Source of the DNA: Acidimicrobiia bacterium
Lineage (GTDB): Bacteria > Acidobacteriota > Vicinamibacteria > Vicinamibacterales > UBA2999
Length of the DNA: 40,403 bases
Direction: 5' to 3'
Assembly: GCA_016871275.1 (NCBI GenBank)
Contig: VFZG01000036.1
Coordinates: forward strand, 1 to 40,403
Part shown: in pieces, positions 1-8,695 of the stretch
How the letters are laid out: the number at the start of each line of letters is the position of its first letter
Numbering within the stretch: the first letter of the stretch is position 1
Position numbers and translations under genes: made by a program
Notes under the pieces: generated by a model
Told to the model about the DNA's origin: nothing
Databases searched by the model: none
What the model saw: the letters and a program-made list of their open reading frames with translations, nothing else

Positions 1-604
1 ACGCGAAGACCACACCGAAGATGCGACAGGTGATCATCGAGCGCAGCCAGCAAGGCTGGACGCCGCGTCAGATTGCCGACGCCCTGGCGATCAGCGTGCG
101 GACCGTGGCCAAGTGGGTCAGCCGGGGCCGCCGCTCGAGCCCGCTGACCGACGCCTCCTCGCGGCCCCATCGGATCGCCCGTCGTCTGTCGGACCGGACC
201 ACCGAGGCCATCGTCGCCGTACGGCACACGCGGGCGACCGCCTGGGAGATCAGCCGGATCGTCGGGGTGCCGCGCTCGACGGTGACGCGCGTGCTGACCG
301 ACAACGGCAGCGGCTACCGGTCCGACCGCGTTGCGGGCGTCTGTCGGACCTGGCAGCTGCGGCATCGCTTCACCCGTCCCTACACGCCGCGCACCAACGG
401 CAAGGCCGAGCGGTTCATCCACACGCTGATACGCGAATGGGCCTATCGCTGGCCCTCTCCCTCATCGGCGGCCCGCACCGCTCGCCTGCAGCCGTACCTG
501 CGCTACTACAACCACCAGCGTTCACACGCGAGCCTTGGTCGGCGCGCGCCGTGGACCCGTTTCCAAGAGGCTGCGTAAGATGAACAACCTCTTTGACATT
601 CACA
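1..604 (+). mobile_element. Right-hand part of an IS481-family insertion sequence
   Basis: The element is identified by the transposase remnant. The probable right terminus is GACATTCACA at 595-604, whose complement TGTGAATGTC begins with TG as IS481-family ends do. The left end is outside the window, so the inverted repeat pair and target duplication cannot be checked. The proposed terminus lies 1-2 bases from the stop codon of the oppositely oriented gene at 606-3608. Confidence 0.6.
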
Positions 605-609
605 CCTAG
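1..609 (+). pseudogene. IS481-family transposase, internally deleted and frameshifted
   Basis: Remnant of a DDE transposase whose start lies off the left edge: the frame is open upstream of the ATG at 21 and reads AKTTPK, like the usual IS481 N-terminus. A helix-turn-helix region (WTPRQIADALAISVRTVAKW and GVPRSTVTRVL) is followed directly by TDNGSGYRS, RPYTPRTNGKAERFI and NHQRSHASLG. Family members have about 110 residues between the HTH and TDNG, including the first catalytic Asp; these are missing, so the catalytic triad is incomplete. The deletion is in frame and may have used the repeated Arg-Val-Leu coding sequence near 290. After LGRRAP the frame stops at 576-578, but the next frame reads PVSKRLRKMNNLFDIHT to a TAG at 607-609, matching the usual NNLLxLHT ending. 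A single-base shift near 545-555 therefore disrupts the C-terminus. It is almost certainly inactive. Confidence 0.85.
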
Positions 610-3608
610 CGCGCGCTCAACGTCTTCGCCATCTGCTGGTAGTAGGCGAGCCGGCTCAGCTGATCCCTGGTCGGCGCGCCGGTCCAACGGCCCAGGGCGC
701 CGTACAACCCGCTGATGCGCGTCAGCAGCTCACGCGATTGACGCTTGAGATCCACCACGTCGGCGCCGGTCCCGGGCAGTGTCTGGATGCGATCGTTGAC
801 CGGCGCAAACTCGCGCGCCAGCGCCGCGGCCTGGTGCACGGCGTCGGTCCACTGCTTGCGTTCGGCGGGGCTGATGTCGATGCGCGGATCCTCGCGAACC
901 TCGATCCGCTGTTCATGCTTCTGGTTTCCTGCCACCAGCCGCACGATGTAGCTACCAGGTGCCGCCAGCGGGCCAGGCACCCCCGCGCCTCTCGGCGCAC
1001 CGTCGTCATCGTCGCCGCCGCCACCGCCGCGAATCGGCAAATCCGCTTCGCGCAGGTTCCAGGTGATGCGATTCACGCCGCGGTTGCCGGTGCCGCGAAG
1101 CGTGTTCACGAGCTGACCGGTCGCGGTATGCACGGTGACCGTCGGCGCCGGACCCGGCACGCCAATCCAGTAGTCGATCACCGCGCCGGCGGCCGGGTTC
1201 TCGCCGCGGAACCACATGTCGCCGGTGTGCGCTTTCAGGTTGGTCTGGCGAATCTGGTAGGCGGGTTCAATCGTGAACAGGTGGGACGGCGAGGCTACCA
1301 CCTGCGGCGTCAGTTCCTGCAACGCGTTGATCTTGTCCAGGATCCAGATGCCGCGCCCGTGCGACGCCAGCACCAGATCGTTGTCGCGCAAATGAATGAC
1401 CAGATCGTTGAACGGCAACGTCGGCAGGTTGTTCTTCAGCTCGATCCAGTTCGTGCCGCCGTTCACGGTGAAGAACAAGCCAATCTCCGTCGCGGCGAAC
1501 AGCAGGTTCGGGTTCTTCACGTCCTCGCGAATGGTGCGGACCACTCGTCCGGCCGGCATGTCCCCCGCGATGTTCGCGAACGTCTTGCCGCCGTCGCTCG
1601 ACTTGTAGATCCAGTTGCCGAAGTCGTTGCTGCGATGGTTGTCCATCGCCACGTACACGGTGTTGGCGTTGTGACGCGAGGCTTCGATGCCGCCGAACCA
1701 GGAGGACTTCGGTGCGCCAGGCAATCGATCCTGCAGGTCCGTCCACGTTCGGCCGTCGTCGGTGGACAGGCGCAGGCGCCCATCGTCGCTGCCCACGTAG
1801 AGCAATCCCTTCTGCAGCGGCGACAGGGCGATCGCGACCATACCGGGGTAGAAGGGCACGCCGTCATCGACGGACAGGACGTGTTCGTCGGGCAGGCGGC
1901 CCATCAGCGGCAGCGTCGCGCGATTCACTCCCGTCGTCATGTCGCCCAGGTCTTCCCAGCTGTTGCCGCGGTCGCGCGACCGGAACAGGTGCTTGCCGCC
2001 GGCGTAGATTGTCGCGGGATCGAACGGCGACAGCGCCACGGGCGCGTCCCAGTTCGCGTAGTGCCACTCGTTGCCGAGCAGCTGCTGCGGCACGTTCTTG
2101 CCCCACGTGTTCCAGTTGCGGCGATCGCCGATGGCGCCCTGCGGATCGCCCGGGCGAATGTCCTGGCTCTGCCACGTGCGCGTGTCGTTGCGGCCGAGAC
2201 CGAGGAATTGGCTGGCCGAGAACACGTGACGCGAGTTGGCGGGATCCGGCACCGAGAAGAATCCGTCGCCACCGCACAGCCGCGACCAGTGCTCGTTGAG
2301 AATGCCGTTGGCGGTCCACACTGCGCTCGGACCCTTCCAGCAGCCGTTGTCCTGCAGGCCGCCGTAGATGTTGTAGGGGCGCTCGTTGTCGACGGCCACG
2401 CGGTAGTACTGCGACACCGGCAGGTTCTGCACGTAGAGGAACTTCAGCCCGCGATCGTAGGAGATGCCAATGCCGCCGTCATCCAGCTTGATGACGTGGC
2501 GGGAGTCGCGCGGGTTGATCCACACGAAGCGGTCGTCGCCGTGCAGCGTCTGGGGTGGCGTGGTGAACGTCTCGCCGCCATTGTCGGAGTACGAGTACGA
2601 ATTCATCATGTAGATGCGGCGATCGTCCTGCGGATCGATCGTTGGCTGGCTCGCATACATCGGGCGGGGATTCCAGTCCGACATGAATCGCCACGTCTTG
2701 CCGGCATCGTTGGTGCGATACAGTCCGCCGCGCCGCTGCGTATACGCCGTTGAAGCGTTGTATCGGAACCCCTGCTCGATGCTGACCATCACGATGCGCG
2801 GATCTTTGCGATAGACGGCAATGCCGATGCGGCCGTATTCACCCTCGGGTAAACCGTTGCCGATCAGCTTCGTCCAGGTCGCACCCGCATCCGTGCTCTT
2901 CCACAGTGCGCTGCCCCCTCCGCCGCCGTTGAAGCCGAACGCGCTGCGCCGCCGCTGGTAGGTGGCGGCATAGAGCACCTTGGGGTCGGACCAGTCCATG
3001 GCGACGTCGGTGGCGCCGGTGTCGTCATCCACGTGCAGCGTACGCTGCCAGGTCTTGCCGCCGTCCATGGTGCGGTAGACGCCGCGATCGCCGCCTGCTC
3101 CCCACACCGATCCCTGCGCCGCCACATAGACGATCGCCGGGTCCGACGGGTGGGTGACGATGCGGCCAATGTGCATGGACGTCTTGAGGCCGACGTTGGT
3201 CCACGTCTTCGCACCGTCGGTGGACTTGTAGATGCCGTCACCCCAGCCGACGCTCTGGCGATTAGCGCGCTCGCCGGTGCCGACCCAGATGATGTTGGGA
3301 TCCGGCTGGTAGATCGCCACGTCGCCGATCGAGTGCGTGCCCTCGCGCTCGAACACCGGCGCCCACGTGATGCCGTTGTCCATCGTGCGATACATGCCGC
3401 CGGTCGAGGACGCGACATACATGATATAGGGATTCGATTCGACGACGTCCATGTCGACGAATCGCCCGGACATCGTCGCCGGCCCAATCCCGCGCAGCCG
3501 CAGGCCGGTGAGATCGCTCGACCGCAGCGAAGCGGGCGTTTGTGTGTGGGTCGCGCCGGTCAGAAACAGCGCGAAGACAACCATAGACAGCAACGTGCGT
3601 CGCAGCAT
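606..3608 (-). CDS. Exported sortilin/BNR-type beta-propeller protein (glycosyl hydrolase-like)
   Basis: A 1000-residue protein with an N-terminal signal peptide (MLRRTLLSMVVFALFLTG, cleavage near THTQT). It then carries many BNR/Asp-box repeats of the S-x-D-x-G-x-T-W type, for example MDNGITW, STDGAKTW, TMDGGKTW, STDAGATW, TNDAGKTW, STDDGRTW and SSDGGKTF. These indicate two Vps10/sortilin-like beta-propellers over about residues 30-760. A C-terminal stretch (about 800-900) resembles a FlgD-type Ig fold and includes an acidic/glycine loop GGGGGDDDDG. Proteins of this type are common in Acidobacteria and Bacteroidetes as 'glycosyl hydrolase' or 'WD40/YVTN/BNR-like' proteins; the substrate is unknown and enzymatic activity is doubtful. 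The ATG at 3608 lies 7 bases after a TAGTAT hexamer and no Shine-Dalgarno is visible. Confidence 0.85.
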   Translation of the reverse strand: MLRRTLLSMVVFALFLTGATHTQTPASLRSSDLTGLRLRGIGPATMSGRFVDMDVVESNPYIMYVASSTGGMYRTMDNGITWAPVFEREGTHSIGDVAIYQPDPNIIWVGTGERANRQSVGWGDGIYKSTDGAKTWTNVGLKTSMHIGRIVTHPSDPAIVYVAAQGSVWGAGGDRGVYRTMDGGKTWQRTLHVDDDTGATDVAMDWSDPKVLYAATYQRRRSAFGFNGGGGGSALWKSTDAGATWTKLIGNGLPEGEYGRIGIAVYRKDPRIVMVSIEQGFRYNASTAYTQRRGGLYRTNDAGKTWRFMSDWNPRPMYASQPTIDPQDDRRIYMMNSYSYSDNGGETFTTPPQTLHGDDRFVWINPRDSRHVIKLDDGGIGISYDRGLKFLYVQNLPVSQYYRVAVDNERPYNIYGGLQDNGCWKGPSAVWTANGILNEHWSRLCGGDGFFSVPDPANSRHVFSASQFLGLGRNDTRTWQSQDIRPGDPQGAIGDRRNWNTWGKNVPQQLLGNEWHYANWDAPVALSPFDPATIYAGGKHLFRSRDRGNSWEDLGDMTTGVNRATLPLMGRLPDEHVLSVDDGVPFYPGMVAIALSPLQKGLLYVGSDDGRLRLSTDDGRTWTDLQDRLPGAPKSSWFGGIEASRHNANTVYVAMDNHRSNDFGNWIYKSSDGGKTFANIAGDMPAGRVVRTIREDVKNPNLLFAATEIGLFFTVNGGTNWIELKNNLPTLPFNDLVIHLRDNDLVLASHGRGIWILDKINALQELTPQVVASPSHLFTIEPAYQIRQTNLKAHTGDMWFRGENPAAGAVIDYWIGVPGPAPTVTVHTATGQLVNTLRGTGNRGVNRITWNLREADLPIRGGGGGDDDDGAPRGAGVPGPLAAPGSYIVRLVAGNQKHEQRIEVREDPRIDISPAERKQWTDAVHQAAALAREFAPVNDRIQTLPGTGADVVDLKRQSRELLTRISGLYGALGRWTGAPTRDQLSRLAYYQQMAKTLSAR

Positions 3609-3615
3609 ACGGTTG

Positions 3616-3621
3616 ATACTA
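3616..3621 (-). promoter_or_regulatory. -10 hexamer TAGTAT, probable leaderless promoter
   Basis: On the minus strand TAGTAT is followed by seven bases and then the ATG of the sortilin-like gene. With normal -10 to start-site spacing, transcription would begin at or next to the A of the ATG. No clear -35 box was found. Confidence 0.5.
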
Positions 3622-3703
3622 CTACCGCACGCCGTTGCCGATCAGCGAGGCTGATGGAACCACTTCACGGTGCTGGCCCGGTTCGTGCACAGTAGAGGCG
3701 GCA

Positions 3704-5923
3704 ATGTTCAACCTGCTCCTGACCGCAACGCTGGTCTTCGTTCAACAACCTGGAACCATTACCGGCACAATCGTCGAAGCTAGGACTGGCGCGCCGCTGG
3801 CCGCCGTGCTCGTGAAAGTGCAATCAACCGGACAGCAGGCGTTCTCTGACGCGGACGGGACGTTCGCGATCAAGGACGTACCGACCGGACCGCAAACGCT
3901 GCTCGTGTCGGTGGTCGGCTACGGACTCGTGCGCCGCGACGTGACGGTTGATGGGACGAACGGCGTCGATGTGACGATACCCGTCAATGAAGGCGCCAGC
4001 ACCTACGTGGAAAATGTTTCGGTGGGCGGCAGCGCGTTTCGCGATGGCGAGCGCGGTGTGGCGACCCAATCGGTGCTCGGCTCGCGCGAGTTGCTGGCCA
4101 TGCGGGGATTGATCGCCGACGATCCGTTCCGCGCGGTGCAGGTGTTGCCCGGCGTCGCCACCGGCGACGACTTCCGCGCCGAGTTCGCGCTGCGCGGCCT
4201 GGCATTGGCGCACATCGGTCTGTCGGTCGATGGCGTTGACAGCCCATTGCTGTATCACACCGTGCGTGGTGTGCAGGACACCGGCTCGCTGGCGCTGATC
4301 AACAGCGACATCCTCGAATCGGCCACGCTGCTGGCCGGCCCGCATCCGCAGCGACTCAATTCGCATCTCGGGTCGAGGGTCGACTTCACCACCAGAGACG
4401 GTTCGCGCGAACGGCTGACCGTGCGAGCGATGATCAGCGCATCGGCGGCCACCACCGTGTGGGAGGGCCCGCTCGGCGATGGCCAGAACGCCAGCTGGCT
4501 GTTCGCCGCGAGGCGGAGCTACATCGACTGGCTGTTGTCGAAGATCGATGCCACCAATGGCGTCGCGTTCGGCTTCATCGACTCGCAGGCCAAGTTTTCG
4601 TTCGACCTGACCCCGAAGCAGTCGTTGCGCGTCTCCCTGATCGGCGGCCGATCGGCCCTGCGTGAAACGGACGAGACGCCCGGGCCCAACACGCTCGACC
4701 CCGCCCTCAACTACTCCACCATCGCCAACGTGCTCTGGCGCTACACGCCATCGGCGGCGTTCACCACCGCGCAGCAGATCTACTTCGTCAACTCCAACTA
4801 CCGCAATCAAGTGAGCGGCGGCCGCACCCGGGAAGAAGGCGGCGACCGCGACGTCACGTGGCGCGGCAGTGCGAGCTGGAATCCGAAGGCCGGCCACTTG
4901 ATCGAATTCGGCGCGCAAGCGCAGTCGTTGTGGGCCCGCCGCGTCGATCGGCAGCTCACCGCCACGACTGAACGGCTGCTCGTCAATGCGACCGGCGACG
5001 AGTGGTCGGCGGCAGGGTGGGCGCACTATCGATGGACGCCGTCGCCGCGGGTGTCGCTCACGCCCGGCGCTCGCATCGAGTACTGGGAGCTGCCCGATCG
5101 ATCGAAGGTGTCGCCGTGGCTGCTCACCGAGTATCAACTGCGCGGCCGCACCACGCTCAGGCTCGGCGGCGGCGTGCAGCATCAGGCGGCGCCGATTGAC
5201 CACGCCATGTTCGCGTTGCGCGGCGACGTGCTGGTGCCGGAGCGATCGGCGACCGTCGAGGCCGGGCTCGAGCAGCGGCTTGGCGAGGCGTGGCGAGTCA
5301 ATCTCTCCGCCTACCGTCGCCACGACGACGATCGGCTGCGAAACGTGGATGCGGAGATCCGCATCGTGAACAATCGCGTCGTCGTGCCGCGGAACCCACA
5401 CTACGCCAATGTCCTGACCGGCGACACCGCGGGCGTGGAGTTCGCGCTCGAGCGCCGATCGCCCAGCGGGTTCAACGGCTGGCTGTCGTATGCCTGGAGC
5501 GACTCACAGCTCACGGACAAGCATGGCGAGACGTTTGCCGCTGATTACGATCAGCGCCATACGCTGAATGCGTATGTCGCCTACCGCCTGTCCGGTCGCA
5601 CCAACCTGTCGGCGCGCTACCGCTATGGATCGAATTTCCCGATTGCCGGCTACGTTGGTCAGGACCAGAACGGCTACCTGTTGAGCACCCAGCGCAACGG
5701 CGTTCGCCTGCCGGCGTACGCACGGCTCGACTTCCGCGCCGATCGCACGTTTACCTATCGCAAGAGCCGGTTGACGCTGTTTCTCGAGGTCGTCAACGCG
5801 ATGAACCGGGACAACTACCGGCTGGACGGCTTCGGCGTGAACCTCGCGACGCGACGCGTGTTCGGGCCCGTGGAGCGCGTCTTCCCGCTGCTGCCGGTCG
5901 CGGGCGTGCTGGTGGAGTTCTAG
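3704..5923 (+). CDS. TonB-dependent receptor-like outer-membrane protein with carboxypeptidase-like N-domain
   Basis: A 739-residue protein starting at the ATG at 3704, chosen because AGAGGCGG lies just upstream and a signal sequence (MFNLLLTATLVFVQQ) follows; an in-frame ATG at 3635 would add a non-signal leader. Residues about 17-100 form a carboxypeptidase-regulatory-like/CarboxypepD_reg domain (GTITGTIVEARTGAPL, FSDADGTFAIKDVP, GYGLVRRDVTV). A plug-like region follows (RAVQVLPGVATGDDFRAEFALRGL, IGLSVDGVDSPLLYHTV). From about residue 240 to the end the sequence shows alternating aromatic beta strands typical of a porin barrel, ending at VLVEF. It probably sits in the outer membrane and takes up or binds an unknown substrate. 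The divergent sortilin-like gene starts 95 bases away, so the two may share a control region. Confidence 0.82.
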   Translation: MFNLLLTATLVFVQQPGTITGTIVEARTGAPLAAVLVKVQSTGQQAFSDADGTFAIKDVPTGPQTLLVSVVGYGLVRRDVTVDGTNGVDVTIPVNEGASTYVENVSVGGSAFRDGERGVATQSVLGSRELLAMRGLIADDPFRAVQVLPGVATGDDFRAEFALRGLALAHIGLSVDGVDSPLLYHTVRGVQDTGSLALINSDILESATLLAGPHPQRLNSHLGSRVDFTTRDGSRERLTVRAMISASAATTVWEGPLGDGQNASWLFAARRSYIDWLLSKIDATNGVAFGFIDSQAKFSFDLTPKQSLRVSLIGGRSALRETDETPGPNTLDPALNYSTIANVLWRYTPSAAFTTAQQIYFVNSNYRNQVSGGRTREEGGDRDVTWRGSASWNPKAGHLIEFGAQAQSLWARRVDRQLTATTERLLVNATGDEWSAAGWAHYRWTPSPRVSLTPGARIEYWELPDRSKVSPWLLTEYQLRGRTTLRLGGGVQHQAAPIDHAMFALRGDVLVPERSATVEAGLEQRLGEAWRVNLSAYRRHDDDRLRNVDAEIRIVNNRVVVPRNPHYANVLTGDTAGVEFALERRSPSGFNGWLSYAWSDSQLTDKHGETFAADYDQRHTLNAYVAYRLSGRTNLSARYRYGSNFPIAGYVGQDQNGYLLSTQRNGVRLPAYARLDFRADRTFTYRKSRLTLFLEVVNAMNRDNYRLDGFGVNLATRRVFGPVERVFPLLPVAGVLVEF

Positions 5924-5947
5924 CCGGCCAGCCGCTTTTGAAGGGGA

Positions 5948-6090
5948 TCACTCCGCGGGAATAGGACAGTCGACGAGCTCGACGTAGACGTCGGTGGAGC
6001 CGGCGGCACTACATGGCGCAGCCTCAGCACGGGCGTGCGGCCGGTGGCGTGCAGAACGGACTCGACTGGCGCTGGAGATGTCGTGGCTGA
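5948..6090 (-). pseudogene. Remnant of a cysteine synthase-like PLP enzyme N-terminus
   Basis: The minus strand of this gap encodes PVESVLHATGRTPVLRLR followed by HVVPP, which matches the start of cysteine synthase/cystathionine beta-synthase enzymes (SVLxxIGRTPxVRLRxVxPP). After VVPP the frame must shift by one base to continue as STDVYVELVDCPIPAE and then TGA at 5950-5948; intact enzymes read DVYVKLExxNPTGSxKDR here. The catalytic-lysine region and the rest of the enzyme are absent. This is a short decayed fragment between the TonB-type gene and the serine hydrolase. The match is recognised by eye only. Confidence 0.45.
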
Positions 6091-6101
6091 TTCATTATGA
6101 T
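6073..6101 (+). promoter_or_regulatory. Candidate sigma70-type promoter of the serine hydrolase gene
   Basis: TGGAGA at 6073-6078 (four of six matches to TTGACA) and TATGAT at 6096-6101 are separated by 17 bases. Transcription starting about seven bases later leaves a leader that carries AAAGGA about 9 bases before the ATG at 6127. This gene therefore appears to use a normal leader, unlike many others in the window. Confidence 0.4.
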
Positions 6102-6126
6102 GCCGGGGCCGAAAGGAATATTCCCG

Positions 6127-7413
6127 ATGCTTGCGATCCAACCCACGCTTCGTGCTCTCGCTCTTGCGACACTGGCCACGCTGTCGATCTCGGCGCAGAC
6201 GACCGCGCCGCGCCCAACGCCGGCGAGTGTCGGCGTCGCGCCCGACCGTCTCGCTCGCCTGCATGCCGCGATGAAGGGTTTCGTCGATCGCAACGAAGTC
6301 AGTGGCATCGTCACGCTGGTCGCCCGGGAAGGAAAGACTGTCGATCTGTTCGCGGTGGGGCAGGCCGACATCGAGAAGAAGGTGCCGATGCGGACCGACG
6401 CCATCTTCCGCATCGCGTCCATGACCAAACCGGTGACCAGCGTCGCAATCATGATGCTCTTCGAGGAGAACAAGCTGTTCCTCGCCGATCCGGTCACCAG
6501 GTTCATTCCCGCCTTCAAGGGCGTGCAGGTATTCGAAGACGGTAAGCCCGTCCCCGCCCGCCGCGCGATTACGGTCCGCGACCTCCTGGCGCACAAGAGC
6601 GGCCTCACCTACGGATTCCTCAACGGCGGCCCCGTTGGTGCCAGCTATCGCAAGAACGGGGTGGTCGACGGTTTGACGACGACCACGATGACGCTGGAGG
6701 AGAACATCAACAAACTCAGTGCCGAGCCACTGGTGGCGCAGCCTGGTGCGGCGTTCAACTACAGCCTGTCGACCGATGTCCTCGGACGGATCGTCGAGGT
6801 AGCCTCGGGCCAGCCGCTCAACGTGTTCCTCAAGGAGCGCATTTTCACGCCGCTGAAGATGACCGACACCGACTTCTTCGTGCCGGAGGCGAAGTGGTCG
6901 CGCTTGGTGACGGTCTACTCGCCGGACGGCCGGGGCGGCATTCGGCCGATGACCGATCCGGAGTCGTTCGGCAACGCGCAGTTTTCGCCATGGCAGTACT
7001 ACCGGGCCGGGAAGACCTATTTCTCGGGCGGTGCCGGCCTCGCCTCAACCGCCAGCGACTACGCGCGCTTCGGCAACATGCTGCTCAACGGCGGCACGCT
7101 CGACGGCGTACGGCTTCTCAGTCCGAAGACGATCGAGATGATGACCATCAGCCATACCTCGGAACTGACGCCGCCGTTGCAGTTGCTCGGTCCCGGCGTC
7201 GACTTCGGTCTCGGCTTCCGCGTCGTCACCGACCTCGCTCAGACGCAGACACTCGGATCGAACGGCCTGTATGGCTGGAGCGGCATCTACGGCACGTTCT
7301 TCTGGATCGATCCCAAGGAGAGGCTGGTGGCGATCATGATGGTGCAGCGCTACCCGGGATCGCAGGTGGCCGGCACGTTCCAGCCGATGGTGTATCAGGC
7401 GCTGGTGCGGTGA
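6127..7413 (+). CDS. Exported serine hydrolase of the beta-lactamase class C/esterase family
   Basis: A 428-residue protein. The ATG at 6127 is preferred over one at 6097 because AAAGGA lies upstream and a signal peptide follows (LRALALATLATLSISAQ). The catalytic S-x-x-K motif is SMTK at residues 98-101, in FRIASMTKPVTS. Further family signatures are the YSLSTDVLGRIVEV segment (the usual Y-S/A-N tyrosine region) and GSNGLYGWSGIYGTFFWIDP near the C-terminus. The family includes penicillin-binding-protein-like D-aminopeptidases, family VIII esterases and beta-lactamases. The sequence alone does not separate these; periplasmic esterase or peptidase activity is most likely. It converges with the aminotransferase gene, whose stop is 10 bases away. 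Confidence 0.85.
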   Translation: MLAIQPTLRALALATLATLSISAQTTAPRPTPASVGVAPDRLARLHAAMKGFVDRNEVSGIVTLVAREGKTVDLFAVGQADIEKKVPMRTDAIFRIASMTKPVTSVAIMMLFEENKLFLADPVTRFIPAFKGVQVFEDGKPVPARRAITVRDLLAHKSGLTYGFLNGGPVGASYRKNGVVDGLTTTTMTLEENINKLSAEPLVAQPGAAFNYSLSTDVLGRIVEVASGQPLNVFLKERIFTPLKMTDTDFFVPEAKWSRLVTVYSPDGRGGIRPMTDPESFGNAQFSPWQYYRAGKTYFSGGAGLASTASDYARFGNMLLNGGTLDGVRLLSPKTIEMMTISHTSELTPPLQLLGPGVDFGLGFRVVTDLAQTQTLGSNGLYGWSGIYGTFFWIDPKERLVAIMMVQRYPGSQVAGTFQPMVYQALVR

Positions 7414-7423
7414 TCCGGCGCCC

Positions 7424-8668
7424 CTAGACCGACGGCGACTTTCCGCCCAGCACCGCGACCGCCTTGTCGATGTCCTGGTGCGTGTTGAACACCGACACCG
7501 CGAGGCGGATGCGGTTTTCGTTTGCGACAATCGTGCCGGTGACGTGTCCCGCCTGCAGCAGCTTCTGCGTGGCGCCCGCGTCCTTCAGTTCGAACGCCAC
7601 GATTGGCGTCTCGGTGTCGAGCGGCGTGAGCGGCTTGTAGCCGAGTGGTGGCAGCTCTTCTTGCAGGCGATTGGTGAGCTGCCTGGCGTGCGTGCGGATG
7701 TTCGACAGCCCCAGCTGGTTGACATAGTCGATGCCGGCGTTCACGCCCGCGGCCAGGATCACCGGAATGCCGCCGGTCTCGTAGCGGGCGGCGCCGGGCA
7801 GCGGCTCCCACGTCAACTCCGCGCGATTGAAGTTCGACACCTGCCGATGCCCGTACCTCGTCGTCGGCAGCACCGTGCCCTGCAGATCTTCCCGCACGTA
7901 GAGGAAGCCGATGCCGCGTTCGCCCATCAGCCACTTGTAGGTGCCGGACGCGGCGAAGTCGATGCCGAGCGCCTTGACGTCCACCGGCAATGCGCCGACC
8001 GCCTGGATGATGTCCGCAAACACCAGCGCGCCGCGCGCGTGTGCGATCGCGCTGATCGGCTTCACGTCGTGCATGAAGCCGTTGACGTTCGACACCAGTG
8101 CGATCGAGACCAGCCTGGTGTTGCGATCGATGGCCTTCGCCATGTCTTCCGGATCGATCGCCCAGTTGCGGTGCTTGACGATGCGCAGCTCGGCGCCTGT
8201 CTTTTCGAGCTCCTTGTACATGTACAGCGACGAGGTGAAGTGCAGCTCGTCGATGACGATGTTGATGCCGCGCAGCGAGCCCGACCCGAGCAGTCCCAGC
8301 ACGACGATGTTCTCGCCGTCGGAGGTGTTGGCGGTGAAGGCGATCTCGGTGCCGGCGGCGTTGATCATCGCGCCGAATTTCTTCTTCAGCTCGTCCTGCT
8401 GCCGCGGCCCGAAATCCGCGCGCCCCTCGCCGGGGCCGAGCAGCCGGTAATCGACGACGCCCTTCATGGCATTGGCGGCGAACGTGCCGACCGGATGCAG
8501 GGCGGCGGAATTCAGATACGTGTCGCGAGCGACTGAAGGAAAGTCGGCGCGAACCGAGGCAGCGAAGACGCCCGCTCGTCCGGATTGATGGAGAAGGGGA
8601 GTGTCCGCCTTGATGCGGACGGTCGACGCGAATGCGCCGGCCGCAACGAGAAACTCGCGTCGATTCAT
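7424..8668 (-). CDS. Aminotransferase class V (cysteine desulfurase/isopenicillin N epimerase-like), exported
   Basis: A 414-residue fold-type I PLP enzyme. The N-terminus MNRREFLVAAGAFAS is a Tat-like signal (RREF), so the enzyme is probably exported, which is unusual for PLP enzymes but recurrent in this subgroup. The Schiff-base lysine is K245 in SGTYKWLMGERG, and D219 in LVFADIIQAVGALPVD is placed to contact the pyridine nitrogen. SNVNGFMHDVKPI and ETGGIPVILAAGVNAGIDY are further class V signatures. No cysteine loop typical of NifS/SufS is seen, so cysteine desulfurase activity is not supported. The ATG at 8668 follows GGGAGGAA at a good distance, and that ribosome site is part of a GGGCTAC repeat. 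It lies 27 bases after the unknown 300-residue gene and is probably cotranscribed with it. Confidence 0.8.
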   Translation of the reverse strand: MNRREFLVAAGAFASTVRIKADTPLLHQSGRAGVFAASVRADFPSVARDTYLNSAALHPVGTFAANAMKGVVDYRLLGPGEGRADFGPRQQDELKKKFGAMINAAGTEIAFTANTSDGENIVVLGLLGSGSLRGINIVIDELHFTSSLYMYKELEKTGAELRIVKHRNWAIDPEDMAKAIDRNTRLVSIALVSNVNGFMHDVKPISAIAHARGALVFADIIQAVGALPVDVKALGIDFAASGTYKWLMGERGIGFLYVREDLQGTVLPTTRYGHRQVSNFNRAELTWEPLPGAARYETGGIPVILAAGVNAGIDYVNQLGLSNIRTHARQLTNRLQEELPPLGYKPLTPLDTETPIVAFELKDAGATQKLLQAGHVTGTIVANENRIRLAVSVFNTHQDIDKAVAVLGGKSPSV

Positions 8669-8674
8669 GATTCC

Positions 8675-8694
8675 TCCCGTAGCCCGTAGCCCGT
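8675..8694. repeat. Short GTAGCCC tandem repeat in the intergenic gap
   Basis: The gap between two minus-strand genes holds CCCGTAGCCCGTAGCCCGT. The same heptamer, with an octamer variant TAGCCCGC, recurs at 13059-13117. On the coding strand the repeat runs straight into the GGGAGGAA ribosome site of the aminotransferase gene. Confidence 0.6.
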
Positions 8695-8695
8695 C

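Noticed and set aside
738-2753. Long plus-strand open frame opposite the sortilin-like gene (671 codons)
   Set aside because: Composition is that of an antisense GC-rich shadow (His/Arg/Val-rich, no domain), while the minus strand shows clear BNR repeats and a signal peptide.
3824-5401. Long minus-strand open frame opposite the TonB-type gene (525 codons)
   Set aside because: No recognisable motifs; antisense shadow of a well-supported barrel protein.
5935-5965. AAGGGGATCACTCC as a second copy of the GGGG-ACTGA-CCCC palindrome at 17343
   Set aside because: Only the left half matches and there is no inverted arm, so the similarity is too weak.
7424-8668. Class V aminotransferase as a cysteine desulfurase tied to the sulfur genes
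   Set aside because: It lacks a visible catalytic cysteine loop, carries an export-like signal and lies 11 kb from the sulfur block.
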